Positions 8,596 through 16,181 of a stretch of 25,777 bases of DNA are shown piece by piece. The first letter of the stretch is position 1, and every line of letters begins with the position of its first letter. Position numbers and translations under genes: made by a program. The DNA is from an uncultured Colwellia sp. (GTDB lineage Bacteria; Pseudomonadota; Gammaproteobacteria; Enterobacterales; Alteromonadaceae), in contig CAJWBY010000051.1 in assembly GCA_913020705.1 (NCBI GenBank), forward strand, positions 1 through 25,777, read 5' to 3'. The notes below the pieces were generated by a model. That model worked only from the letters and a program-made list of their open reading frames with translations, searched no databases and was not told where the DNA came from.

Positions 8596-8665
8596 GGGTG
8601 ATAAATGTGGAGGTCACATTTCACCCAAAATATTAGGGGCCAATACTCTTAACAATAACGGCCCC
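8596..8665 (-). promoter_or_regulatory. two leader hairpins ahead of the terminator-like stem
   Basis: Going along the minus-strand transcript, GGGGCC (8660-8665) pairs with GGCCCC (8636-8641) around an 18-nt loop. GGGTGA-AATGTG (8615-8626) then pairs with CACATT and TCACCC (8596-8609) with a two-base bulge and 5-nt loop. The first loop contains TGTTAAGAG (8646-8654), identical to the 3' arm of the terminator stem (8563-8571), so the CTCTT of the terminator stem could pair with either copy. This has the look of an attenuator; no ligand or leader peptide is evident. Confidence 0.5.
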
Positions 8666-8748
8666 ACATGTAACGAAACAACTTAATATCTTTGGCCATT
8701 TGAGCTTATTATTTTATTTTGGCAAGGAAGTAATTATCAACCCCCCAA

Positions 8749-8762
8749 TGTAAGCGCTTACA
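8749..8762. promoter_or_regulatory. LacI-family operator, GH operon
   Basis: TGTAAGCGCTTACA is a perfect 14-bp palindrome with the central CG typical of LacI/GalR-family operators. It touches the predicted -10 of the GH operon promoter, a position where a repressor would block initiation. The same word occurs at 10979-10992, and with one mismatch at 25083-25096. Confidence 0.85.
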
Positions 8763-8789
8763 ATTTATCAAATAAAACAACAAGGTCAA
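8762..8789 (-). promoter_or_regulatory. predicted sigma-70 promoter of the GH operon
   Basis: On the minus strand TTGACC (8784-8789) is followed after 16 bp by TAAATT (8762-8767). The call is supported by the same arrangement at the permease promoter (TTGACC-N16-TTAATT) and the receptor promoter (TTGATC-N16-TTAAGT), each next to a LacI-type palindrome. The leader to the GH3 start would be about 580 nt. Confidence 0.6.
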
Positions 8790-8799
8790 TATTGAAAGA

Positions 8800-8836
8800 G
8801 TTCAAATACTCAAAAGTCGAGCTTTTGAACGTTCAA
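8800..8836. promoter_or_regulatory. GTTCAAA/TTTGAAC upstream element, GH operon
   Basis: GTTCAAA (8800-8806) and TTTGAAC (8824-8830) form an inverted pair 17 bp apart, and the outer half continues into the 12-bp palindrome TTGAACGTTCAA (8825-8836). The inner half ends 10 bp before the -35, a usual place for an activator. Equivalent elements lie at 10907-10936 and 25146-25181. Confidence 0.7.
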
Positions 8837-9111
8837 CTATTGTTATTGAGAACATTGAACTACTTAAACTGTTGATATACCAAATTTATTTGCAATAAGA
8901 TGGTTTGATATTACTTTTTTATTCACTATGATTTTTGGGGACATTTTTATTGGCTTTAGTACGTTAGCAGTATATTTTCTGATTTGAATAACCTAATATT
9001 CTTCTAGATGAACATCTTTACGTTTAGCAGTATCATTGTGATAACTGTTGAGTACAAATTATGAAATAATAATCCTATTACTTTCATTCATAATTTATTA
9101 AACATAGCATT
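8837..9111. other. intergenic, no gene seen
   Basis: AT-rich stretch between the upstream element of the GH operon and the terminator of the AraC-type gene. I see no reading frame with family resemblance and no RNA gene on either strand. Confidence 0.5.
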
Positions 9112-9146
9112 AAAAAATGCCCTTAATGAACTCATTAAAGGCATTT
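9112..9146 (-). terminator. terminator of the AraC-type regulator gene
   Basis: AATGCC-CTTAATGA and TCATTAAA-GGCATT form a near-perfect 14-bp stem with a 2-nt loop. On the minus strand it is followed by a run of T (9112-9117), about 30 bp after the stop of the regulator gene. Confidence 0.85.
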
Positions 9147-9174
9147 ATCAAATAATTATGTGAGATTCATACGA

Positions 9175-10335
9175 CTAACTATTAAGATGTTCAGTCCTGT
9201 ATTGGGTAGGTGTCATACCAACAAGCTTCTTAAAGAAAGTGTTAAACGTTGCTTTGGAATTAAAGCCTGATTCATCCATAACTTTCAACATGGTTATTTT
9301 TTCATTGCCTGGTTTCTCTATAATTAATTTGCACTCTTTAACTCGATAACCATTAATAAACTCAAAGAAGTTTTGGTTAAAATGACGGTTTAATATTTGT
9401 GATAACAATCTAGGCTGTAATAATAATTGATTACTTAGATTATCTATTGTTAATAAGTGATTCAAATGCGGTTTCTTCTCTTCCATATAGTCAACAATTG
9501 TTTTAATTAATGCCGGTGAAATTGGCTTATGATTATCTTCTTGCATAGATTTATTTTGATCAATACCTTTAAAGACAGTAGAGCCAGATAAACTAAAGAA
9601 AATCATCACGCTGATGAGTATAAGCGCCGTGTAATTAGCAGTCAGACCTAGCAAGGAATAATCAATAATCGCTTGAAATTCAACAAAAGTTATTATACCA
9701 ATAGGTACAATAACCGATTGAAGATTGATCACTAAAAAGCCAATAACTAATATTTTTAACCAGGTTAAATCAATTTTTTCAATGTCAGCAAATTCATTCT
9801 TAATTTGTTTTTGGTAATGAAGTAATTCTTTAAGACATAAAACCGTACAAAACACTCTGAAACTTTCCCTAAACAAATGAACCATAAAAACATATGCAGG
9901 CTGTTCTTCTAGATAGTAGCCATTCAATATTTCTAATTTAATTTCACTCGATAAACTAAACCATGTCTCCCACTGGAGTATTAGATAGATAATAAAAGGT
10001 AAAAAATACAAATATTCTAACTTACTAATTGTAAAGTTTTTATAAACAAGTGACTTGACATAAAAAAGTAAAAAAACAGATTCAAGCCAATACGCAGTGC
10101 CAAAAACATAAAATATATCAGGAGAGAATTCAATAGCCTTAGCTCTAAAAGCTTCTCCAAACATAATTAAGTTATCGGTTGGTATTGCTGCATGACACAA
10201 CAAGAAACATGCTAATAAGATATTACTTTTTTTACTGCCTTTTTTTAAGGTCAGAAGAAAAATAGCAAAAAGCACACAAATATAAATAGTGATCAACAAC
10301 ATCACATCATGCATATTAAAAAGAACCGAAGTCAT
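9175..10335 (-). CDS. membrane-anchored AraC-family transcriptional regulator
   Basis: A 386-residue protein. The first 250 residues hold about seven hydrophobic segments (roughly 10-30, 38-56, 74-95, 106-121, 146-171, 192-217, 226-250), followed by a charged linker (255-275) and a C-terminal AraC/XylS double helix-turn-helix (about 285-382) ending in the family signature SKATFNTFFKKLVGMTPTQYR. It lacks the cupin-like effector domain of AraC itself, so it probably senses something in or across the membrane, or a membrane partner. The gene is monocistronic, ends in its own terminator, and sits between the GH operon promoter and the receptor promoter, so it is the best local candidate to bind the GTTCAAA/TTTGAAC elements; this is inference. 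The ATG at 10333-10335 has a weak CGGAAA upstream; Met8 is an alternative. Confidence 0.88.
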   Translation of the reverse strand: MTSVLFNMHDVMLLITIYICVLFAIFLLTLKKGSKKSNILLACFLLCHAAIPTDNLIMFGEAFRAKAIEFSPDIFYVFGTAYWLESVFLLFYVKSLVYKNFTISKLEYLYFLPFIIYLILQWETWFSLSSEIKLEILNGYYLEEQPAYVFMVHLFRESFRVFCTVLCLKELLHYQKQIKNEFADIEKIDLTWLKILVIGFLVINLQSVIVPIGIITFVEFQAIIDYSLLGLTANYTALILISVMIFFSLSGSTVFKGIDQNKSMQEDNHKPISPALIKTIVDYMEEKKPHLNHLLTIDNLSNQLLLQPRLLSQILNRHFNQNFFEFINGYRVKECKLIIEKPGNEKITMLKVMDESGFNSKATFNTFFKKLVGMTPTQYRTEHLNS

Positions 10336-10345
10336 ACAAAATTTC

Positions 10346-10409
10346 CGACAATTATTTTAGGTAAAAAAATCTATATAGTTAAAGTACACTATTTATCAAA
10401 ATATTGTCG
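10346..10409. promoter_or_regulatory. inverted repeat flanking the AraC-type gene promoter
   Basis: CGACAATTATTTT (10346-10358) and AAAATATTGTCG (10398-10409) are inverted copies with one extra T, 39 bp apart, within 75 bp upstream of the regulator start. The position suggests an operator pair, possibly for autoregulation; the word does not occur at the other promoters here. Confidence 0.4.
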
Positions 10410-10427
10410 AGTAAAAGCATAAGTGAC

Positions 10428-10828
10428 CTAACCTACTCGCCCACAAAGTAGCGTGCCCCCTGCATATTTGATTTTTTTTATTGGCTTATAGTGATGTGCT
10501 GCTTCAAAAAAATTTTGATGAAGTTGATTACCTGCGACAAATTTACTGTCTTTAACTCGACCAGCATCTCTTAATATTAACCCTGTAATCCTCCAAGCAC
10601 ACTATCATAACCACTCATTTTAGCTTGGGACTTATTAATGAAATTGTTATTACACACCCGAAACGTCTATTCTTATTCAACAGTATGTGCGAAGAGCTAA
10701 TGAGAAAATAGATCGTCAGTGAGTGGTATTTCAACTTTATTCTTCCGGTTGTTGTCCTATCCCCCCATAAATTGAGGAATATATCTTTGCCCAACGATAA
10801 CATCTCGCTTTTGTTCTTCCTTGGCAAT
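10428..10828 (-). pseudogene. decayed coding stretch, unidentified
   Basis: On the minus strand, protein-like segments appear in shifting frames interrupted by stops. From about 10828 it reads EEQKRDVIVGQRYIPQFMGG and, after a stop, NRKNKVEIPLTDDLFSH. From 10618 it reads MSGYDSVLGGLQG, and a one-base shift then gives LILRDAGRVKDSKFVAGNQL and further to GGTLLCGRVG, ending at a TAG at 10428. The composition looks like former coding sequence, but I do not recognise a family, and no intact gene remains. Confidence 0.35.
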
Positions 10829-10906
10829 CTAAAGTCAAAAAATTAACTAAATGCATATTTATTAGACACTTAAATCGTGTGAGATTCTCTATGACAATAG
10901 TCGTAC

Positions 10907-10936
10907 GTTCAAATACTGCCTTATAAGCATTTGAAC
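10907..10936. promoter_or_regulatory. GTTCAAA/TTTGAAC upstream element, TonB-dependent receptor
   Basis: GTTCAAA (10907-10913) and TTTGAAC (10930-10936) are inverted with 16 bp between. The inner half is followed by TC and then 8 bp to the TTGATC -35, giving exactly the 10-bp gap seen in the GH operon. The abutting outer half is degenerate here (CGTACGTTC). Confidence 0.68.
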
Positions 10937-10946
10937 TCCATTAATA

Positions 10947-10974
10947 TTGATCTTATTTACCTATTGAATTAAGT
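10947..10974 (+). promoter_or_regulatory. predicted sigma-70 promoter of the TonB-dependent receptor
   Basis: TTGATC (10947-10952), 16 bp, then TTAAGT (10969-10974; TAAGTT one base on is equally possible). The LacI-type palindrome begins 4 bp later, near the expected start of transcription. The leader would be about 135 nt. Confidence 0.55.
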
Positions 10975-10978
10975 TTTA

Positions 10979-10992
10979 TGTAAGCGCTTACA
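10979..10992. promoter_or_regulatory. LacI-family operator, TonB-dependent receptor
   Basis: TGTAAGCGCTTACA, identical to the operator at 8749-8762, just downstream of the predicted -10. A weaker relative with the AGCGCTT core lies at 11044-11057 in the leader and could be a second contact for repressor looping. Confidence 0.85.
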
Positions 10993-11117
10993 CGTAGCTT
11001 TGTTTACGAATAAGTAAATAAGTGTATAAATATGTAATATTAATTAGAGCGCTTGCAAAAAATATAACTAAAAAATTGTATTAATAGTAGAGATACATAA
11101 AAATCCTAGGGGGATTC

Positions 11118-14100
11118 ATGAGTAAAAATAAATCTAATAATAGTTTTGCCAAGAGCAAAACATTTAAATTTTCATTAGTTGCATCGGCAATTATGGGAAT
11201 TTCTTCTCCAGTATTTGCTGAAGAGGCTAAAGCAGAAGAAAGCGATACCGAAATCATCGTAGTTACAGGTATTCGAGGCGCACTAATCACTGCTGCACAA
11301 ACCAAACGAGATTCTTCCACTTTCGTAGATTCAATTAGCGCATCTGATGCTAATGCATTGCCTGATTTATCAGTTGCTGAAGCACTTTCACGTCTTCCTG
11401 GTGTAACGGTATCTCGTTACAGTGGTGGTACGGCATCAAACGATTTCCCTTCACCTGAAGGTTCAGGTAACTTAATTCGTGGTTTAAGTTATGTTCGTTC
11501 GGAATTAAATGGTCGTGATGCATTCACTGCAGATGGTGGTCGAGAATTAGATTGGGCATCAATTCCAACAACGTTAGTTGGTGGTGTTGATGTATACAAG
11601 AATCAATCGGCAGATCTTATTGAAGGTGGTATCAGTGGTTCAATTAACTTAAGAACATTGAATCCTTTTGATAAAGAAGAAGGTTTTGCAATAGTAGATA
11701 TAAATTCCACTTATGCTGATGTACGAGAAGAATGGAGTCCAGCAGCAAGTCTCGTCTTAGGCGAACGTTGGAAATTCGATAGCAGTGAATTTGGCCTAAT
11801 TGGTTCATTTGCTACTTCTGACTTAAATTCAGGAATAGAGGGTTACCAAGCAGGCGCTCCAACACCATATGGTCTAGATGATGGATCTACAATTGCTATG
11901 GTTCCAGGTTGGCAGTTACGTACAAATGAAGTTGATCGTGAAAGAGATAGCATCTATTTAGCTGGTCAATGGAAAAGAGACGACGATTCATTAGAAGTGT
12001 TAGTGAAGTACGTAAACGTGCAAAATGAAGTATCGCAGTTTGAACGTACCTTCGAGTCGTTTCCTGATGCTGAATCGGCGTCTACTTATACCATAACTGA
12101 TTTAGAACTAGCACCATTTACTTCAGACGGCATTGCTTTATGTAATGGTAGTGAAGAAGCTGCAGTTGGTGATTGTGATGCAACACAAGCTATTGATGGC
12201 GGCCTAATGGAGTCAGGTTTAATTACGAGTAATTTCCGTTCATGGACGGGTGCACAAGGTAATAATGCTAGAGGCTTAGGCAAAAGCCAAGATAATACTG
12301 CTGAAACCGAAGATATCAGTATTAATGTAAAATGGCTTCCGTCAGATAGTTGGATGCTTGAGTTTGATGCTCAAAGATCCACAGCAGATTCATCACATAG
12401 AGAGCAATGGATAGGAACGCAAACTTTTCTTGATGTTCGCCATACTCCTGACCTAGAAAATCCAGAATTAGAATTTACTGTAAACCCGAATCATTTACTC
12501 AACGGTGTTCTACCAACTGGTCCAAGTGATCCGGCCGGAACTTTCGCTATGTATGGCTCTGATGAGTTTAAAGACGGTGAGGGTGAATTAACAGCCGTTA
12601 AAGCAGACGCAACTTATTATATTGATGACAACGATTGGTTCGAATCAATTAAGTTTGGTGCTCGTTACCAAGAACGTGAACAAACCAATAAAGAGAAAGC
12701 TGCAAACTGGGCAGGGATGAATACTCCGTGGTCTGGCGCTGGTATGCTCGGCATGGATACTAATGCAGGCGTTTATCATGACGTAGTCGATTTTGGTGGT
12801 TTCTTCGGTGGTGGTGTAGTAAAAGGAGACGATACATCGATTATATTCTTCGGTGAAGACTACATAAAAAATCCTAACTCATTTTATGACTTGCTAGGTA
12901 CAGAACCTAATTATGCCAATGTCGATTATGACCCTTTTACAAATTCTGATGGAACTGTTCGACGTACTGCTGATTACAAAGAAGTATACAATCCAGACGA
13001 TACTTCTAACATACTAGAAGAAACTATTAACCTATATGCCATGGTTAATTTTGTTCACGATTTTGATAACGGTATGGATATAAGCGGTAACTTAGGTTTA
13101 CGTTATGTTAAGAACACCCTAACTACTGATGGTACTCTAGCCTACGCCCCGTTTAGTGAAGATGAAGCAAATCCAATTACTGAATTTTATCCACAAGAAG
13201 CTGAAGATAACGATCACCCACGAGATTTTCTTCCTGAAACAGCCGACTACTTAGAGCAAGCTGACCAACATGTTGATTCAGAAGTTGAAGAAGATTTCTT
13301 CTTGCCATCTATTAACATTAAACTAAACCTTAACGAGGATATGTTAATTCGTTTTGGTGCAAGTAAAGCGATGACTCGTCCAGATGTTCAAGACTTACGA
13401 GCAAGTCAGTCAATTAACGCGAATACTTCACGAATAGAATATGACCCACTTCCTGACGGGCATCCTGACGAACTTATTTTACGTGGAGCGGAAGATATTA
13501 CGCTACAAAATATTAATCACAATGGCGGTAACCCTATCTTAAATTCAACTGAATCGGTCAATCTTGATCTTTCTTTTGAATGGTATTTTGAAAACGGTGG
13601 TTATGTTAGTGCGGGTCTGTTCAACAAAGATCTTAAGAATGTTATTCAAGACGGTAGGATTACACTTTCTCAAACGACTTTAGATGGTCAAACAGTTAAT
13701 GTTCTGTATAACGGTAAGGTTAATGTTGCTGAAGCAGAGTTGACAGGTATCGAACTTGCGACGCAATACTTCTTTACTGACGACCTTCCAGGTCTTTGGA
13801 GTAACTTAGGGTTCCAAGCTAACTATACATATATTGATGCTTCACAGACAGCACCAGAATCATCTGCAGATACAAGTGGCGATGGTGAGCCCGACAACCA
13901 AGCTCTTCGTTTTGGTCTAGATAATTTAATAGGACAGTCTGAACATACTGCAAACCTGATTGCAATATATCAAGGTGATGATTTTGAAACTCGTCTTGCA
14001 TGGAACTGGCGTTCTGAGTACTTAACCGAATATCGCTCTTTTGTGCCTGGTAACCCTGTATACCAACAAGGCGGTGGCTATGTAGACTGGTCAGCAAAAT

Positions 14101-14261
14101 ATAACGTAACAGAGTCACTTACTACTTATATATCAGCGACCAATATTCTGGATAAGAAAAGTAAGGCGTACCAACAAATTGATCAAAGCGGGCAAAAATA
14201 CATGCGTAGTAGTTTTATTAACGATAGACGTATACAAGTTGGTGTAACTTACCAGTTTTAA
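11118..14261 (+). CDS. TonB-dependent outer membrane receptor (Xanthomonas/Caulobacter-type, carbohydrate)
   Basis: A 1047-residue protein with a signal peptide (cut likely after VFA, residue 34), a TonB box EIIVVTG at 45-51, a plug domain from about 55 to 180 (GIRGAL, LPDLSVAEALSRLPGVTVSR at 81-100, GGISGSINL near its end) and a 22-strand barrel ending in the C-terminal Phe of VGVTYQF. Opening motifs match the TIGR01782-type receptors that often serve glycan uptake. AGGGGGA lies 4 nt upstream of the ATG. It is the only outer membrane uptake gene in the window and has no SusD partner, as usual in Proteobacteria. It is transcribed alone, with its own promoter, operator and terminator. The substrate is inferred from the GH genes that share its promoter design. 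Confidence 0.93.
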   Translation: MSKNKSNNSFAKSKTFKFSLVASAIMGISSPVFAEEAKAEESDTEIIVVTGIRGALITAAQTKRDSSTFVDSISASDANALPDLSVAEALSRLPGVTVSRYSGGTASNDFPSPEGSGNLIRGLSYVRSELNGRDAFTADGGRELDWASIPTTLVGGVDVYKNQSADLIEGGISGSINLRTLNPFDKEEGFAIVDINSTYADVREEWSPAASLVLGERWKFDSSEFGLIGSFATSDLNSGIEGYQAGAPTPYGLDDGSTIAMVPGWQLRTNEVDRERDSIYLAGQWKRDDDSLEVLVKYVNVQNEVSQFERTFESFPDAESASTYTITDLELAPFTSDGIALCNGSEEAAVGDCDATQAIDGGLMESGLITSNFRSWTGAQGNNARGLGKSQDNTAETEDISINVKWLPSDSWMLEFDAQRSTADSSHREQWIGTQTFLDVRHTPDLENPELEFTVNPNHLLNGVLPTGPSDPAGTFAMYGSDEFKDGEGELTAVKADATYYIDDNDWFESIKFGARYQEREQTNKEKAANWAGMNTPWSGAGMLGMDTNAGVYHDVVDFGGFFGGGVVKGDDTSIIFFGEDYIKNPNSFYDLLGTEPNYANVDYDPFTNSDGTVRRTADYKEVYNPDDTSNILEETINLYAMVNFVHDFDNGMDISGNLGLRYVKNTLTTDGTLAYAPFSEDEANPITEFYPQEAEDNDHPRDFLPETADYLEQADQHVDSEVEEDFFLPSINIKLNLNEDMLIRFGASKAMTRPDVQDLRASQSINANTSRIEYDPLPDGHPDELILRGAEDITLQNINHNGGNPILNSTESVNLDLSFEWYFENGGYVSAGLFNKDLKNVIQDGRITLSQTTLDGQTVNVLYNGKVNVAEAELTGIELATQYFFTDDLPGLWSNLGFQANYTYIDASQTAPESSADTSGDGEPDNQALRFGLDNLIGQSEHTANLIAIYQGDDFETRLAWNWRSEYLTEYRSFVPGNPVYQQGGGYVDWSAKYNVTESLTTYISATNILDKKSKAYQQIDQSGQKYMRSSFINDRRIQVGVTYQF

Positions 14262-14307
14262 TTATTGGTAAAATTAACATCATCTGATGTAATCTATAGG
14301 TAAAAGA

Positions 14308-14343
14308 TAAAAAGGGTAGTCACTTCGGTGTTACCTTTTTTTT
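14308..14343 (+). terminator. terminator of the receptor gene
   Basis: GGTA-GT-CAC / GTG-T-TACC around a TTCG tetraloop (14315-14335), flanked by an A run and followed by eight T (14336-14343), about 50 bp after the receptor stop. Confidence 0.8.
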
Positions 14344-14378
14344 ATATCTAAAAAATTAATCGTAAAAGTTTTTACGTA

Positions 14379-14535
14379 ATACCAATTCCGTTATGTTTCT
14401 GATCTTGTTGTGCACGAAAAATAGACCAGGACAATGCGCTTGATTGAGTAATAACTGGTTATTGGGATTTAAAGCACGCTTTCATGGTTTTATTTTAACC
14501 AACACAAGTGATCAATAATTTGATGGAATTGGTAT
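14379..14535. mobile_element. MITE-like element with ATACCAATTCC terminal inverted repeats
   Basis: ATACCAATTCC (14379-14389) is repeated inverted and perfect as GGAATTGGTAT (14525-14535), bounding 157 bp with no reading frame. It lies between two convergent terminators, a neutral landing site. Ends of this kind are, as I recall, common in intergenic repeats of Colwellia/Pseudoalteromonas-type genomes; a single copy cannot prove mobility. No clear target duplication is seen. Confidence 0.5.
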
Positions 14536-14616
14536 AATGTGGTCGGTAAAGCTCCTTCTAGGAAAATGAGGGTTTTTCGGATTTGTTAGGATTTAGATTG
14601 AGTGTTTAAAAGGTAT

Positions 14617-14642
14617 AAAAAAGCCCTACATTAAGCAGGGCT
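14617..14642 (-). terminator. terminator of the halogenase operon
   Basis: On the minus strand AGCCCT (14637-14642), a 9-nt loop, AGGGCT (14622-14627) and a run of T (14617-14622), about 30 bp after the stop of the last halogenase gene. Confidence 0.85.
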
Positions 14643-14673
14643 GAAAGTATTGATGATTTTAAATATTACCTGC

Positions 14674-16176
14674 TTACCTCATTATTTGGTCTAGAAACTG
14701 CCCATGGCTAGGCATCACTGCTTGACATTTTTGTGTCACGGTATGAAGTGCTTCTAATCGATTATTTAGTTCTTCTTCAGAAAGCATGTTAGCAATTGGG
14801 TGATAGCGTTTTGGGTGTATGCCTTGACCGTTAAACACTGCAAACCAGCTAACATGATTAAATAATTCATTATCATGGCGGTATAGACGTGCATTTTCTT
14901 TATATACAGCAATTCGATCCTCAAGTGTTTTCGGAATATCCATCTCGCGGCAATAGTCCCAAAACGGACTATCATTTCTTGATGTTGCTTTGTAATGCAA
15001 TATTAAGAAATCTCGAACTTGTTCGTATTCAAGGCGCGTACGCTGGTTATAGTAGTCAATGTCGGGCTGGTTAAATGACTTATCCGGGAAGTTAGTCATT
15101 AACCTTGCAATCGCCGTTTGTATAAAGTGGAGAGAAGTTGACTCTAATGGTTCTAAAAAACCTGAAGACAAACCTATGGAGACGACATTTTTATTCCATG
15201 GTTGTTTTCTTATACCTGTTTGGAACTTAAGTAGTTTAGGTTCAGATATCGGTTTACCATCTAAATCAGCGTTAAAGCTAGCTAAGGCTTCTTCATCAGT
15301 TAAGTGTTTACTTGAATAAACGTAACCGTTGCCTGTGCGTTCTTGTAAAGGAATACGCCATTGCCAACCAGCCGATTTTGCCGTGGCTTTAGTGTAAGGT
15401 GGCAGCGGATCCATACGTTCGGTTAATCTGGTGATTGCACGATCACAAGGTAGATAATGAGACCAGTCATCAAAGCCTGTTTTTAGCGTTTCTTCTATGA
15501 GTAAACCTTTAAAGCCCGAGCAGTCAATAAACAGATCGCCAGCTATAACTTCACCGTTTTCCATCTGAATTGAATCTATGTGGCCATTTTCAGGATGTTG
15601 AGTAACCTTTACTACTTTTCCTTCGGTTCGACGAACACCACGTTGCTCAGCAATTTCACGCATAAGCTTGGCATAAAGCGCGGCATCAAATTGAAAAGCG
15701 TAAGAAATTGTACTTAATGGAGAGTTAGGTAGCTCAGGCTGCGGACGTTGAAATTTACCCGCTTTTGCTGCTTGAATAGGTAAATTGAATTCACTTATTG
15801 GTTTTACATTACCTAATTTTTGTTGACGTAACCACATATGGTGAAAGTGAATGCCCTCCATATCCCGACCATACGGACCAAATGGGTGAATATAACTATC
15901 CCCCAGTTTATCCCAATCGACAAATTCTATGCCTAATTTAAAAGTTGCATTGGTTTTACGAACAAACTCATCTTCGTCTATACCAAGAAGGCGATTGAAG
16001 TAAAGAATATGAGGGATGGTTGCTTCACCAACACCGACAGTACCAATTTCTTCTGACTCTACTAATCGAATGTTAGTATCTTTGGTGTAAAGTAGCTTGG
16101 ATAAAGCAGCAGCTGTCATCCAACCGGCTGAGCCGCCGCCAACGATGACAATGTTCTTTATATCGTTATCATTCAT
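14674..16176 (-). CDS. tryptophan halogenase family flavoprotein (catalytic residues intact), copy 1
   Basis: A 500-residue flavin-dependent halogenase-family protein of normal length (PrnA/RebH about 530). FAD motif GGGSAG at 13-18 followed by Trp, second motif GVGEATIP (48-55), active-site Lys80 in TFKLGIEF (Lys79 in PrnA), the WQWRIP signature at 271-276 that marks halogenases against monooxygenases, and Glu345 in EPLEST. It would use FADH2, oxygen and halide to make an enzyme-held hypohalous oxidant; a separate flavin reductase is needed and none is seen here. The genomic setting matches the BrvH/Xcc-type halogenases near TonB receptors, some of which halogenate indole in vitro; the natural substrate is unknown. 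No signal peptide, so it is cytoplasmic. Last gene of the operon, 5 bp after copy 2; a weak GGAT is its only ribosome binding site, so coupling is likely. Confidence 0.88.
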   Translation of the reverse strand: MNDNDIKNIVIVGGGSAGWMTAAALSKLLYTKDTNIRLVESEEIGTVGVGEATIPHILYFNRLLGIDEDEFVRKTNATFKLGIEFVDWDKLGDSYIHPFGPYGRDMEGIHFHHMWLRQQKLGNVKPISEFNLPIQAAKAGKFQRPQPELPNSPLSTISYAFQFDAALYAKLMREIAEQRGVRRTEGKVVKVTQHPENGHIDSIQMENGEVIAGDLFIDCSGFKGLLIEETLKTGFDDWSHYLPCDRAITRLTERMDPLPPYTKATAKSAGWQWRIPLQERTGNGYVYSSKHLTDEEALASFNADLDGKPISEPKLLKFQTGIRKQPWNKNVVSIGLSSGFLEPLESTSLHFIQTAIARLMTNFPDKSFNQPDIDYYNQRTRLEYEQVRDFLILHYKATSRNDSPFWDYCREMDIPKTLEDRIAVYKENARLYRHDNELFNHVSWFAVFNGQGIHPKRYHPIANMLSEEELNNRLEALHTVTQKCQAVMPSHGQFLDQIMR

Positions 16177-16181
16177 AATGA

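Noticed and set aside
8881..8930. Imperfect inverted repeat around GATATACC and GGTTTGATAT
   Set aside because: Too imperfect in AT-rich DNA and not placed near a start or stop; not called as a terminator or mobile-element end.
10615..10827. 70-residue minus-strand frame beginning MPRKNKSEML
   Set aside because: Overlaps the decayed stretch in another frame, has no recognisable domain and no good ribosome binding site.
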